From Motacilla alba alba (lineage: Eukaryota > Chordata > Aves > Passeriformes > Motacillidae), in contig NC_052027.1 of NCBI RefSeq assembly GCF_015832195.1, positions 19,628,688-19,692,687 of the forward strand: DNA of 64,000 bases. Direction: 5' to 3'. Made by a program: the position numbers and the translations under genes. Of the stretch, positions 13,726-27,092 are shown piece after piece (positions within the stretch are counted from its first letter, which is position 1; each line of letters begins with the position of its first letter). The notes under the pieces were generated by a model. It worked only from the letters and a program-made list of their open reading frames with translations, was not told where the DNA came from and searched no databases.

Positions 13726-15226
13726 AAATGTACGATTTTAATTCTGGATATCTCTGCATGAACACCCAGCCCCATCTTTGAAGGGGCTACATGCTGTAGC
13801 ACAGGCATTCAGTGGGGTCCACTCCCAATTTCCATGAAAGCTCCAGTGTTTCCCTGTTTTGGAGGAAATGGCCCTGCCAGCCTGTTTTTATGTGGATTCT
13901 TTTCCTTATCTCTCACCATGGATTCTTACAGTCACAAAACCAACTGTGTGGGGACAGAGGACACAGGACAGCACAGCAGGGGCACAAAAGACACTCACAA
14001 AGTGTCATTTACACCCTTTCCAGCATAATTTTTCACTCTCTATCCCACTGTTATCCCAAGGAATACCAACAAGACAGGCATTAAAGGGATTAGTCTCCCT
14101 TTAGACCTGGATTTGAGCTACTGTGCAAGACTCAAATCATCTGAGCAACAAATCTGCTCAAGCCCTTAAAATGTGCAGGTGGAATAACCTGCAAAATGCA
14201 GTAGTTCCAGAGCCTGGAAAGAGGAGAAGCAACTTAGGACAAGTCTCTCAAGAGGCTGCCTCTATGGTCTGTGTTCTTCTGCATGTGTTTGTTTTTAAGG
14301 AATTAACGCTGGAAATTTTAAAGAATTAACCTTTGGAAAGCAATCAAGTATTTATCTGCATTTGATGGCCCCTTTTCTCCACAAGTGTTTGCTACATTAA
14401 CTTGAAAATATACAGTCAGTGAAATTCTACCATCAGGTCTTTGTGTCCATGGCCAGAAAAACCCCACAGCTGAGCATTCCAAGGCTCCTTGTGGAAAAGT
14501 GCTTAAATTCAGGGCTGTGTGCCCACTACAGCAGCAGGGTTAGGCTCTCCTAAATAGTCAGACTGAGCAGTGTGCCTGGTTTTCACTCATTTTGAAACAA
14601 CAGGAGATAATTTCAAATGGGTAATAAGGTAGTGAATAGATTGATCTGCCCCAATCTCATTGATTTGGTGGAATAGTTCACTCTTGCTGGTTTAAACATG
14701 GAAGAGGATTAGGCCATATAAACATCTGCTGATACAAACACACCTACCTGTGCAGAGTCCCTGTGCAGCAGTTGCAGGTCCTTTGTTGACACCCAACAGT
14801 TCCAAGGAAATTGGAATTGAGCTTTAACCCTAAGCTGAACACACAAGACTAAAAATATGCAATTTAACACATAGTATCTCCTAATTTCATTGTGAAACTT
14901 CTGTTAAACCAGCTTCTATTTCTTAGGAACACAATAAACCCCACAATAGCAGCCTGGGGGCTGTCTTGATGGGTTTTATAAAGGCTTTTTTTATAACTGG
15001 ATCTGCCAATAGCTATTGCTTCTGTGCCCTTCTTCCCAAAGGCAAGCATGGCTTGCTCTTAGATAAGAGCATCCAAGGCAAAGTACAAATGTGTCTTTTA
15101 TCTTCCCAGAGGCATCAGAAGCTCATCATCTCCTTCCCACAGCTTCCTCTGAAGCTGCCTGGATGCCTTGGCTACGGGAGTGCTTCCCAGCTGGACCCTG
15201 AGATAATCATGGAATAATTTCCAAGC
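13726..15226. other. Unique non-coding sequence
   Basis: No transposon or exon is recognised. Three overlapping plus-strand frames at 13812-14104 are shadows of one another and have no family signature. Confidence 0.55.
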
Positions 15227-15330
15227 ATCACAGAGCCCTAGAATATCTTGGGTTGGAAGGGACCTTAAATCTCACCTTGTTCCACCCCCTGCCATGGGCA
15301 GGGACACTTTGAGCTGGACCAGGCTGGTGC
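15227..15330 (-). mobile_element. CR1 LINE fragment (3' end), minus strand
   Basis: ATCACAGAGCCCTAGAATAT is followed by GGGTTGGAAGGGACCTTAAA and the CCCCTGCCATGGGCAGGGAC block. Similarity fades after GAGCTGGACCAGGCTGG. It is about 100 bases, with its 3' end to the left. Sequence to the right no longer follows the CR1 order. Confidence 0.92.
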
Positions 15331-17835
15331 CTCTGGCCGTGGCAGGACTGACCCCAGGCACTCATTGCCCCAGCGGCTCCGAGGGGAGAAAAAGTCAGGG
15401 AACCATTCCAGGGTCAGAGCTGGGACAAACCTTCAGAACACCTGAGAGAAAGAGATCCTCACCCAGGGCTGTGGGCAGCAGAGGAGACTGCAGCCACACT
15501 GTCCTTTGAACAGGGACACCCCTGTTATCCACAAGGCTTGGAACACATTCCAAAGGCTCCCGAGCAGCACAAAGGTCGCACTTCCCCCGGCACCAGCTCG
15601 CACTGGCTCCATGTGGGCTGAGCCTGCCCACAGTTTTGGAAATGCCTCTTGCTCTAGCCCAAGGAGGCATTCAGGCTGCAGGTAGAAGAGCAGGATCAGC
15701 CTGTGCCCTGTCATGGGGGCCCAACGTGCTGGCACTGCTGAGCTCTGAGCCCGGGCTGTCCCCCAGCCCTGCCCCGCTGCCAGCACTCTGCGTGTCACAG
15801 GTCCTGCAGGGACACGCACCACCTCAGTTCAGCCTAAGTGCTCCAATTTCTTAAATCCTAATTTCTTAAACCTTAAATCCTAGGGAATCCTGATTTCCAA
15901 GATCTCCTTGGAAAGATGGCTTTACTTGCCATCCAAACACAGTGAAGTGGCTCTCAGGAAGGTGAATGGTGACACAAGTGTGGCTGTGATTCAGCCCTCA
16001 GTATGATGTGGGAAAGCAGTGTCCAAGAGGACTCCCGTGCTAGAAAACCAATTTATGTGAAAATAAATGGCTTTCAGGAGAGCTGAACCAGAATGCTCTG
16101 TGTCAGGATGTAATTCCCCTGTGTAATTCCCAGTCACGGAGTTCTCCCTGCGCAGACCAGACCCCATCAGACCATGAAAGTGGCCCCCTGATGCCATGAA
16201 GGAATATCATTCCTTGCTCTGGTACCACCAGCTAATGAGAATTCATTGAATGCAAAATGCCATGCACGCTGCTGAGACTTTTCCAGAAGGCCAAGGCAGG
16301 TGTGACTAACTCAGGAGCATATTTAATTGTTAATTGATCAGCTTGCAGCTCCACACCCCAGCACCCTCGGCATGGAAATGCAGCAGCTCAGGCTGCCCTG
16401 CCTTGCCCACCTCCAGCTCTGCTTAAGTGTCATTAACCAGCTGGTAAATAGGAACGTGACGAGCTTTGATTTTATTTTAATTTATTTGTCTGTTCCTGCA
16501 GTTGTCATGAGAGTCTCATTAAGCAGCTCTGCCACCCACCCCCAGCAGTGGTGAGCACAGGAACCCCCCCCAACAACCCAAGCCCACTTCAAACACCTCG
16601 ATACCTGTCAGGCAGTTAATTATACCCATGAAGTATTGTCTCTGCTAAAGATGACTGAACGTGTGACACTTTGCTTACTGCATGAATTCCTGCTGGTTTT
16701 ATGATTACTGTCAAAGAAAATGATTAATAGGCAGATACTGCATCAAGGACAGCAAAAACACAGCAAGAATTAGAATCTATACTTGTATAGCAAAATTAAT
16801 TCCTGTTAGGAAGGGAATAAAACTCTTACCAGGCATTTAAGCAGAAGACAGTTTCCTTAAAATCATTTCCCACCCCATGTTTTCATACCATGATCAATCC
16901 CCAGCACAGATGTTAATGACATGATTCATAAGCTTTACATTGATCAGTACTTACCAATTCCTAAAACGTCATCTGACTCCTTCTGGAAAATGCATGATCT
17001 TGTTAAAAGCAGAGAAGCTCAGAGCTTTATGTTCTCCCTACCTAATTTGCTTTGCAGTCCACTGTAAAGGTAATTCTTTTCAAGACGAAGAGCAGGGAAT
17101 GCTCCTATATAATTTATTTCTTTGTACATTCAGAACAAAAAGACCCAAGCTCATGGGCTACTTCAGGAGTTAAAAAATACCAAAAATACAAGCAACTGAG
17201 TAATTGAAGGACAGCAGCAGCAAGACCCTTTCAGACCAAAGCCTGAATGCCAATTTCTAACTCAGTCTGAGGAGACAAGGAGAAGCAGGAGCAGCAGTGG
17301 AAGCAGCAAAAAACTCAAACTAATTCTGCCCAAAAAGCTGCCGTGTATATTTTTACCATATGCCTCACCTCCAGCAAGCATTGAAGTACAAAAAGCTGCC
17401 TTGAACAGAATGAAACTCCTCCACCACTAGACAAACAATTCTACCAGCTCAGTAACCCATGGTTCTGCTCCAACAGGCTCTTTGGAAAGGTCTGTGTAAA
17501 TAAATAATAAAACAGGCTGTTAACTTCTCTGGTCTGCCTTAGATTAGGTTTCTGACTTCTAGGGTTTCAGTGCATGTCATTAGACCCTGCACCCTGCAAG
17601 CACAGAGCCTTGGCAGAGGCCAGCCCAGGGCTGCTGCAAGTTTGAGCAAAACTTTGATGCAGTAACTTTAATGCAAAGACATTAAAACTCAAAAGAGTGC
17701 TGGAAGTTGATTTAATTTTTAGCTACTTAGCTAAGCTGGCTTCTGGTCCTTTCATACCTTTCCTTTCAAAGGAACAACAGAACCTTGGAGATGCAGCTGG
17801 TGTGGGCAGTGAGTGAGGGCAGCCTCCAGCCTTCA
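15331..17835. other. Unique non-coding sequence, possible conserved block inside
   Basis: No transposon recognised. A perfect inverted repeat AAGGAAT-ATC-ATTCCTT lies at 16199-16215. The stretch of about 16310-16540 is rich in TTAATT words and keeps a few CpGs, and I list it as a conserved-element candidate. No exon is supported. Confidence 0.5.
16310..16540. other. Candidate conserved non-coding element
   Basis: Contains ATTTAATTGTTAATTGATCA, ATTAACCAG and CATTAAGC homeodomain-type words. CpGs are kept in AACGTGACGAGC within otherwise AT-biased DNA. No transposon match and no coding signal. Conservation itself cannot be seen from one sequence. Confidence 0.25.
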
Positions 17836-17955
17836 CCCATCACTTCCACATTCCAGAGTCAGGGATTGGGTGGGGACCACTGAGGGTTACCCAGTCCAAC
17901 CTCCCTGCCCCAGAATATCTCCTGCAATTATCTGACCTGCCCTAAAATCCCCTCA
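17836..17955 (-). mobile_element. Possible degraded CR1-like fragment
   Basis: The order CCAGAGTCAGGGATTGGGTG, GGGACCACTGAGGG, then CCCAGTCCAACCTCCCTGCC resembles an old CR1 3' end on the minus strand (AGAATCA...GGGACC...AGTCCAACC). The match is weak and the boundaries are uncertain. It could also be unique sequence. Confidence 0.4.
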
Positions 17956-20560
17956 TGGGAGTTCCAAGAGCCCCCAGCAGCAGCGGTGCTGCATTGTCAG
18001 TGCCTGTTCAGGGCAGCCACCCTCACCTCGAGGGTTCTGTGCAAAGAAACACTTAAATACCTGCAAATATTGCAAACTCCAGTGCTTTGCACCAACCCTC
18101 AAGCAAGGATTAAGTTGCAATCACCTGCTGCCTCCATCAGCCCCTGCCTGTGCATTTTGAACTTTTATCAATAATAATACAGAGTGCAAGACAAAAAGAA
18201 CACACAGAAGTAAAACTGGGAGCATTTTAACAAGTGCTCATAACAAAAAAAAAAGGCAGGAGGAGCTGATGAGATTCTGGCCCTCTGCTCTAAGAGGGCT
18301 GTAACCTGTAACCAGCTGAAGCTCACTGAACCTAAACCACAAACCTCTCATTTACATGAACAATCAGATTGAAATAACTCAGCCGTGTAAGCACTCACCC
18401 ACCCTGGCTGAACACAAGCAACATTTAAATGACTTTTTAAAAATAACAGTTCCAAGCAGAACCCAGCAGTGTAATTCTGCCCTTGAACAAGCTGCTCCAG
18501 GTAGAGGAATTAATGCCATGGTGATTCCCTGCAGCTGCCTGTGCACAGACAAGGCACAGCAGGGCAGACATTCACCCAAATAATTCATTTTAGGATGCAA
18601 AATGCACAGGACACACTCACACACCCCCAACACAGCGTTCTGAGGACACCAACGTGGTGCCACCCTGGCCATGATTTGTTCCACTGGCACTGGGAGTGCA
18701 TCAAACATTCCCCAGCAGCGTGGGGCTGCCAGGCCGAGCACATCTCCCAGCAGAGCAAGGCTCTGGGATAGCCACAGCCCCACCACACCCAACCACGGCA
18801 CTAAAGCCTCCAGAAACCATCCCTATCTGAGTATTAAAGCTCTGAGATCAGTAACAATGACTTGCATTTGGCTTTGTCTCGTAGCTTCTCAAGTGCAGCA
18901 TTTTGCAGTTGACAAAGAAACCCACGCAGAAGCTGAATACAAAACTAGACAGGTTGTGGAGATAAATATGGATATAGCTGGGTTTGGGGTTCTGTCTTTT
19001 CTTTTTAATCTTATAAATGAATTTTTAGTAATTCTCATTAGCGTTTAAGCCATAAAATAGCTACTGGTAACGTCTGATCTTACTGAAAGGTGCCAGCTCC
19101 ACTGCTCCCCACTGTAACAATACGTAACAGATATTCTCCTTATCCAGGTGAGTCTCACAAACATTAAACCCTGGAGGTGCCAGGAGGAATCACTGAGGTA
19201 GGTGCTGGAGTTGCCATTACAGGGGAAAACTGACAAGCACAAATGAGATATCTGATTATCTACCCCATTATCTCTGGTCACATGTCAGCTGCTGATGTTT
19301 GCCCATGAACTGCAGAGCAGACTGTGCACAGCCCTGGCTCCCAGCCTACACTTTTGCACTGATCCCAGCGTAATTTAGAGCAGTCTCGGTGCTCGGAACA
19401 TTTATGAACAACCCCCTACCCAAGTTACACTAAATTTTATGTGCTCCAAGCTTCCAAATTTTACGAGCTCCATCAAGACCAGCCCAGCTCCAGTAGCTGC
19501 CCCAAAGGCCACCAAAGCCCAAAGGGGACCCTTTCACTGCTCAGGGTGTTGGTTTTCTTTGATGAAATCACTGCATTGTTCCATCAGTCTTCAGAAAAAA
19601 AAAAATCCCAAGCAGACAGCTAAAAATAAAGTATGACCAAACCAAAATGGAAAATGTTTGTAGCAGAAGGAAAATGAGGGAAGAAACTCCCAGACAGCTC
19701 AGACTGAGGACTAATTCTTACTTTTTTCCAGATGTGTGGAGCACTAAGAAGTAACTATTGACTGTTTTCCTCCATTACTTGCACTAGAACTTGAAGATGC
19801 AAGCTGAAAACTATGTGTTACCCTGCTATAAACCCTGTAATTTATTCTCTGTGGGCTGGGATGTGCTGATTCAGATGGCTCCAGTCTCCAACCACTAACC
19901 CCATGCTTGGAGCTGGCTGGCACAGGGACCTGACGAGGGACGAGCCATTCCCCACGCAGGGTCTGCTCCCACCCCTCTCCAACACTTGTTCCTCTGCCTC
20001 AAAACTGCCAGGATCCTACAAACAACAGGGCCAACCTGAACAACATATGGATAAACAATTCCCTGATTGTGCCTTTGCCTGTCCCCCAGCCGTGGGGTCA
20101 CTGAAGTGCAGCTGTAACAGAAATAAAAGGTGAAGGGAGCTTTCCCAGTCCTGCTCCCAGGCTTTGCCAGCTCCCTGGTTTTGGGGAAGTTTTTCCCCTT
20201 CCAATATCACAAGTGGAGACTCCCCAGAGGAGGAGAGCACAGCTTTTTAGTGCCACAGCCCCTCACTTCAGAGGCTTCAGAGGAGTGGAAGATCAGGGTC
20301 ACCCTTGGCACACGGACCAGGACAGTGACAGGGCAGCACGGAGGGTGAGGGACTCTGCAGGGATGTGGTGACAGCACAGCCACTGCCACCCCTGCACCTC
20401 CTCAGAGGCTGGCACACACCCCTGTTCCCATACCAGAAAATTGGGAGATGGTGCTCTGGGCAGGAACACTGAGCAGCTTGGTGCAGGCAGGGACTGCAGC
20501 CACCAAGGACAGCCCAAACCCCTGGTATGGCATGAGCCACTGCTGGGCAAGGGAAGGGAC
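17956..20560. other. Unique non-coding sequence
   Basis: No recognised transposon or gene. A run of 12 A lies near 18246. Paired-strand frames of 76-140 codons at 18379-19048 lack any recognisable domain, and the two strands shadow each other. Confidence 0.55.
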
Positions 20561-20620
20561 AATCACCCTGCATCCCACCAGTGCCAGGACAGTCACCCTG
20601 CATCTCACCAGTGCCAGGAC
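20561..20620. repeat. Two-copy 30-bp tandem duplication
   Basis: Two units of 30 bases (20561-20590 and 20591-20620) share CACCCTGCATCYCACCAGTG and CCAGGAC. They differ at two positions. The duplication preserves reading frame, so overlapping frames show a repeated ten-residue segment, but no gene is implied. Confidence 0.9.
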
Positions 20621-20708
20621 AGGAATGACAACTCTCCCCTTGGGCACTGTCCTGGGGCTCGGGGATTACTCTGTTCTCTGCTGTGGGGCTCAGCCAAACC
20701 CTGCCTCT

Positions 20709-20873
20709 GTTGCCCAGAGAAGCTGTGGCTGCCCCTGGATCCCTGGCAGTGTCCCAGGCCAGGCCGACAGGGCTGGGAGCAGCCTGGGATAGTGGAAGGT
20801 GTCCCTGTCCATGGCAGGGATGGCATGGATGAGTTTTAAGGGTCCCTTTCAACCCCGACCACGGTGGGATTCT
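20709..20873 (+). mobile_element. CR1 LINE fragment (3' end), plus strand
   Basis: TGCCCAGAGAAGCTGTGGCT, CCTGGATCCCTGGCAGTGTC, AGTGGAAGGTGTCCCTGTCC and ATGGCAGGGATGGCATGGAT follow the sense order of the CR1 3' end. The copy closes with AAGGGTCCCTTTCAACCCCG and GGGATTCT. This is one of only three plus-oriented copies. It is 5'-truncated and non-functional. Confidence 0.93.
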
Positions 20874-23800
20874 CCCCTGCTGTGCCTTGGGAAATAACCT
20901 GGCAGTAGTGAGGCTTCCCTGGCTCAGAGCAAGGAGCTCTGCAAGGACACAGGTTTCATGTTAAGTGCAACAAGCTCAGCTTTGGCACAACAGCAGAGAA
21001 ATCCCTTCATCTTTTTCATTTTTGCAACTGTGCTCTAGGAGCTGGCCAACAGCCCCCGGCAGGAAAAAGGGCACCATTATTTTTAGGCAGTGTGTTTCCA
21101 CACTGCTCTCTCCCAAGCTGATTCCAGCACCACGCAGGACTCCCCTAGGCCCGAACCCTGTCCTGTGCACACGTTTGCCCTGCAGGCAGCCATGACCCCA
21201 CAGGGCTGGGCTCCGGCCCTGCACACGCAAGCACTCGGACGTGGCCAAGGCCCGCAGGCCTCGCAGCCCAGAACAGGCAACAAAGGCTCAGTCAAATATG
21301 TTTTCCTAAAGCTGCTGCAGTCCAATGCAAATAAGATCAACCCTAAAGCCTCATTTTCCTTTTGGAGTGGGGCTGTTTTCTCAGGCAGGCACAAATGCCC
21401 TCATTCATCAGGCCTGCAGGACAAGCGGCCCAGTGTAGTGGAGGCACGGCCTGGTGCCCAGTGTGGGGCAGCGGGCGGGCAGGGAGGATCCCAGCAGGGC
21501 AGGGCAGCACCAAACTCCCTCTGCTGCTCCACAGCACAGCCAGGCTCACTGGAACCTCCAGCGAGGGCTGCACAGAGCTTCCCAGAAAAGAGGCAGAGAG
21601 GGAGAAGGGCTGGGATGGATGAGAACCTGAGCCCCAGGGGTTGCTGGAGTCTCCTAAAACACAGGGAGAGTTCCAGGGTCTCTGAATTGTGTCACAAAAG
21701 CAGCTTAGGGTGGTAGACAACTTTTTCCACAAAGGAAACTCGGGTTTTTTTATTCTCTTTAACTTCTTGGTGTAGTTGCCACAGAAAGATAGTATCTGTC
21801 AAAACAACCAAAAACATTCATTGAAAATCCTCTTGTTACTCTGCATGTCACCGCCTGTGAGAGCCACCAAGAGCTCTATAAATAAGCCCTGCCGTGAATA
21901 ACTCAGCTAATACTCAACCCACCCTACACAGCACTACGGTCACTGGTGAAATAAAGAACTGGCTGTTTACAGGACATCACAGTTTGCATGTCAAACTTCA
22001 AGGAAAATCACCACACCCAGGCCTCTGAGGAACTTTTAAAGTTTAGTTTTCCTAGGATCATCCACCCTCAGGGCTGAAGGGGTCACACAGGACTTGTCTC
22101 AGGCCGTTCCAGCAGCACCGAGGTCGGGATTCACAACTGGGGTGCAAAGATTATACTCATGTGCTTCTTTCAGGCTTTCCCTCTACTTCTGGTTCTAAAC
22201 CCAGATCATAAATAAAATTATTTTTATCTTAATCGAATCCTCTCTTGGGTATTATTTCTAGTTTCTATTATATTGACTCTGCTGGAAACTAAGGGATTTC
22301 TTAGCTTTATTTTGGTACCTTGATGATAAAAAGCCTTCCACAGTCTCATTCCCACTTGTAATAAGAGTCCATGCAGGAATTCAGGCTCTCTAAACTACTT
22401 CCTCAGCCCGGAATAATTATGCAGTGTGAAATGCAGTAATTACTTGGATTACACAACCTCTCCAGGGGACCTGGCATGGCCAAAGGTACCACTTAACCCA
22501 CACAGCTGTGCCCCCCCAAGAAACCAAGGCCTGGGACTGGGAAACTATTTAAAAATACACAAAAAATCGCGGTGAGGATGCACAATCATCAAGTGTCTCT
22601 CATTCCTGCCACGAGCTCTGCTGGAATCCTGGGCAGCCGCTCCTGGCAGGGAGCAGTGTCCAACACCCCGGGCTGTGCCCAGCCAGGCTCAGCACCCACA
22701 GTCCAGCCCCTCCTTCAGCCCCTGGCTATGCCCAGGCGGGCTCACAGACCACACCAGCCTGGAGACAACAGACACTGAACCCAGGGGTATGCTGCCCTAA
22801 AAGCCACCTTCTTTTCACCCTCCTCTTCCCTGCAAGTGATGCTTGCAGAGTGCCAAGAACAGCTGCTCAATCTCTGGATTTGGGAGACAGGACAAACACA
22901 AAATCATGACAGGCAAGCATTCAGGAAAAAAGCACAATTATTTAATTTTCACTCGCTAAAATAAGGTTTCTTTCATATTCCTATTTTCTCCTGCTTGCAA
23001 ATGAGACAGAGAACTCCACGTTCCTGGAAGATTTGTTTGCAATAACGGTATCATTTTTTCTGTATGTTCAGAATAAGTCTGAGGAAGAAGAATTTACCTT
23101 AACAGCCCTCGCAGGCTGCTGAGAGTTAACTCTGCAGGGAGCAGGAGCCCAGCAGCAGCACGGGCGAGCTCCCACACATGCACCTCTCAGCCTCCCAAAA
23201 CAAAGTTTTACAAATGCCCCCGTACCTGATCGTCCTGACAGAAATGCAGTATTTCCACATCAGGTTCCACATGGCACTGCCATCCCCCTTCATGACCTTG
23301 CCCGTGGTGTTTGCAGAGGAGAGGATCCCAGGAGCCCAGGACAGGGCTCGGCAGCACGGCAGAGCCAGCCCCAGCTCAGGCAGCAGCCCAGCTCTGATTC
23401 ACCAGCTCCAAGTGATTCCTCCGACCTCCACTCAAGTGAACTCCCAGGGAAGGCAGCTTTCCCATCTGAAGTCTCGGGTTACTCCTTTCTCCGTGATTTA
23501 TAAGATTCAGTGTTTACATTATTTGCAAGCCAGAAGAGATTATTAGAGGCTGTTCAGAAAGCTCTGTGTTACACTCGCTGCTCCGAGCTGCCAAGTCAGA
23601 AAACTCTACCTAGGCAACACCTGCAGAAAGTTATTCCCATTTATTCCACTTCAAAAAAAACCCCAGCCCAGTAACACTGCCCTAGAAAATCCCTTCGAGA
23701 GCTGTAAGTGCTAACCCAGGACATGCTCCATCAAATGCCTCAGGCTGAAGGAACCCTCAGCTGTTTGCAGAATTTTCTGTGTACTGTAATAAACTTTTTG

Positions 23801-23938
23801 GTGCCAAAAAAAAAGTAATGAGTCATTTTCCAAAGCTGGATTTGAAGGCATACAAAGAAGTCCTGGCTTTCAGTGGTGAGTATCAGCTGTGACACTCAGC
23901 CTGGAAATGACAGCAACAGTAAAATGGCAAAATCTGAT
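20874..23938. other. Unique, locally GC-richer non-coding sequence
   Basis: No transposon recognised. The interval 21040-21620 is GC-richer and carries overlapping frames of 208 codons (plus, 21090-21716) and 129 codons (minus). Their composition (A, G, P, Q, S) is what GC-rich DNA gives by chance. An exact octamer ATGCAAAT lies at 21325-21332. No splice-bounded exon was identified. Confidence 0.5.
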
Positions 23939-24028
23939 TAAAAAGAAACCCCAAACCAACCAACGGACAAAAAAACCCCCGAGAAAACCCAAGAAACCCC
24001 CAAATCAACCAAAAAAACCCCAAAATAG
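23939..24028. repeat. A/C-rich low-complexity tract
   Basis: Strand-asymmetric run of AAACCCC, AACCAACC and AAAAAACCCC words with almost no T. The pattern matches decayed simple sequence. No protein or RNA element is seen. Confidence 0.85.
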
Positions 24029-25277
24029 TTTATGTATGTGGAAACCTTAAATAAATAAATCCACACAGCATTTATTGCCAAAAGTTTCAATGAATTGAAG
24101 CCCCAGTTCACACTCACATGGCAAAAACTTTAGAAAAAAGTATTGTTACTGTTGTTGTAGAGACCAGCCCTTTAAATTCTGCCCTGGCATCTCCAAGACC
24201 ACCCTGAAAGTCAGAGCTGTTGCTCTGACAGATTAAAAGTTCCCTGAGCCTTTGCTCAGCCCACACTCCCTTCTCTGCACAGGTCAACAGCACCATTATC
24301 AGGGGCCCTTCTTGACATCAGATACATGTTTATATTATGAAACTTAATTAAGCAAGAAACCAAGTTCATGCTGTTTCTTCACAGAGCAGAATCAGTCCGT
24401 GATTAACTGTCTGTTTGCTGTAGCATAACTCCATTTTCTCTAAGGCCATTTTGCCCAGGATCTCGTGACTGTTCCCACTCTTTGAAATACATTCTGCTTT
24501 GGGAGTTCCTGATAATTGTTCCTGGAGCAAGCTATCGATGGCTGCTTAGGAAAAGTCACACCAAGTTCCACAGCACACTGTTCATTTAAATCAGCTGCCT
24601 TAATGAAGGAAAATTACATTAGAAAACTTTTATACATCTGTTCCTAACATAATCACAGAAATATATTTCAATGCTGGAAAAAGCTACGTATGTTCAGGCA
24701 GCCCAGCTGAACCCTGTCCCTTCCCTTCCCTCCCTTACTTCAGAGATGAAGTGCCTACAGGAGAGATTTTTCTGGTTTTTGTACCCTGTACACTTGCAAG
24801 ATTTCATCTGGCATAAATAAACCCATTATATAAAGAGAATAAAAGCAGTAGTTTCTTTCCCGTGCAGCACAGATGTATCGAACAGCACCCTCCCTCTCTT
24901 TGAGCTCAATCCTGAGCCCTCAGTGTAATTGATGTATTTAGATTACACCCTCCTTGATTCCCCTGCAGTCCCAATATTTTGACAGCACCAACATCTGCAG
25001 GAATAGTGTTTTTATCTGTCTCTAAAGATAGATTCAGTAGATGAGTTCTACAAGAAAGCAGAGTTTTCATCACCTCCTTTAGCCACGTTTCCAAACTTTG
25101 TGCACAACCAGTGACCAAAGGAATTAAAACAATGTGGGAACATCATGGGGCAGAGGTGAGATGCTGCAGGGGGACTGGTTTTTTATTTGTTTTGGTTTTA
25201 AAATCATTGCTGCAGCACTTCCCATGAAAACCAGACCATTAAATAGTGTAGAGTGTATTTCAGCTCCTGTGGTGAGC
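24029..25277. other. Unique non-coding sequence
   Basis: No transposon or exon recognised. The short open frames (60-70 codons) are unremarkable. Confidence 0.55.
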
Positions 25278-25316
25278 TTGTCCACTGATTTTGTCCACTG
25301 AGCTTTTGTCCACTGA
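25278..25316. repeat. Three copies of an 11-mer
   Basis: TTGTCCACTGA occurs at 25278, 25291 and 25306, that is, with unit spacings of 13 and 15 bases. The copies are exact, and the linkers (TT and GCTT) differ. Confidence 0.85.
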
Positions 25317-25361
25317 AGATCTGGACAAATCCAAGTAGCATCTCCTCTAAGCAAGCAGAGA

Positions 25362-25397
25362 ATATTATTATTGTTATTATTATTGTTATTATTATTC
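25362..25397. repeat. (ATT)n microsatellite
   Basis: About twelve ATT units with two interspersed TTG units. Confidence 0.95.
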
Positions 25398-27092
25398 TAC
25401 AGGAAATACATATAATTTAAAACACATACAGAAAATGCTGCACACTGTGCAAATCACATCATGAGCTAATATAAGTCATAGCTCCAGTTCTGTGATTAGA
25501 TCTCTGCTGTGAGAAAGTGCTATTTATTCTGCTGCAAATATGAAGAAAGGATTGGTGTGAGATGCTCCTTGGGATGATATTTGAGGGGATATTCAAGACC
25601 ACAGCATCCTACAGAGCCTGGGGAAGGCAGGGCCTGGCTGGATGTGCCAGCAGCACCAGGGAATAGCTGCTGATTGCTGTGTAGAACTGGAGATTAATAG
25701 AACCTGATTCTGTCTCTCATTTTCTCTAAAAACAGCTCCTCTGGAGTATCATCACCGAGGAGGTCCCAGAAGGGATGGCCAAGAGGAACTGGGCACATGA
25801 GCTGTTTGTCAGTAGCCAGAACAATCCCACCGAGGAACAGAGGAGCTTTTCCAGGAGCAGTGGAACAGTGAGGCCCTTTTGTCTGGGCTGTTTACTTCCC
25901 TCCCCTTTGTTCCAGCGACATCACCGTGCCCCAAACAAGGCACACATTTGCATGTCAAGTGATTTCACTGTTTGGAAGCCTTGTTTGCCTTCCCTTCAGG
26001 ACAACCAGGACGAGCCCCAGCACTGCAGGGGCCGTGTCTGCCCTGGACATGGATTTTCCATTTTGTGCACCCATCACCACCTCTTGTCACCACTGCAGTG
26101 ACACTGCTCTCCACACTCACACAGGTTGGGTTGTTTGGAGCTGTCTGCCTGGGCTGTTCCTCCCCTCTGGGTGTGGATGAGAACTTCATCACTTATCTCT
26201 TCCCCTTGCAATAAAACAGATTCCATTCGCAGCACATCACTGCACCCACCCGAGCTCAACTCCCCGCACAGATTTACTCATTTGCTGATTTTTTTTTTTC
26301 CTCCTTGGAAAACTTTCCTAGCTCTGCTCTGCTTGTAAAAGCCCACTTCAGCTCTCCCTCCCTGCAGCCCTGTGGGTCTGGACTCATGACAGTGCCCCAT
26401 GTAACACAAGTTCTTGAGTCCTCCCGACCTGCAACAGGAAGGTGCAAGAAGTTCTGCCTCCTTCCAAAATTTCTTTCCACTTCAGGACTGCTTTTGCCAA
26501 ATCCAGCATCACTAGTGGCCACACTGGATGCCTTGGACCTGCATGTTGCTGCCTGTAAACCAGGGAAAGTGACTCTCAGCTTGGCAAAACATTTTGCATC
26601 TCTTCTAGGAGGAAATCTTTAATTTCAACAGACTCAGAGATGATGCTGTGGCTTTTGGGAGCTGAGCACACCGTGGAGGCAGCTGAAGGTGGGTCCCTCT
26701 GAACTGCAGGATCAGCAGAAAGATTCTGCTCAGCTGCTGGGGCTGCAGAGGAGCTGCAAATGCAGGAGGGTTTGCAGCAAGGCAGCCTGGAACACCAAGA
26801 CAGACACAGAGCTTTGGTTCTGCTGACTGCACACAGGATGAGTGAGCTGCTGCAGGGCAGGGAAAACAGTTGGAAGAATCAGTATCACAGAAACACTGGG
26901 AAAAATTCACCAAGTTTGTCAAAGCCCTCAACTTCACGAGTGCCAAGCACATGCCACCCATTTTTGGGACAATAATGGGATTCTCCCAATGGTTTTGATT
27001 CCTAAGGGAACCCAGAGCAATGGAGAGCAGTTAGAAATCTCCAAAATCCCCACCGCTGGAGGGTGGGGAGGGAAGAAAAGGCAGAATAAAAG
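25398..27092. other. Unique non-coding sequence with octamer
   Basis: No transposon recognised. ATTTGCAT lies at 25946-25953 inside a plus-strand 108-codon frame (25775-26101), which has no family similarity that I can see. A T10 run occurs near 26290. Confidence 0.5.
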
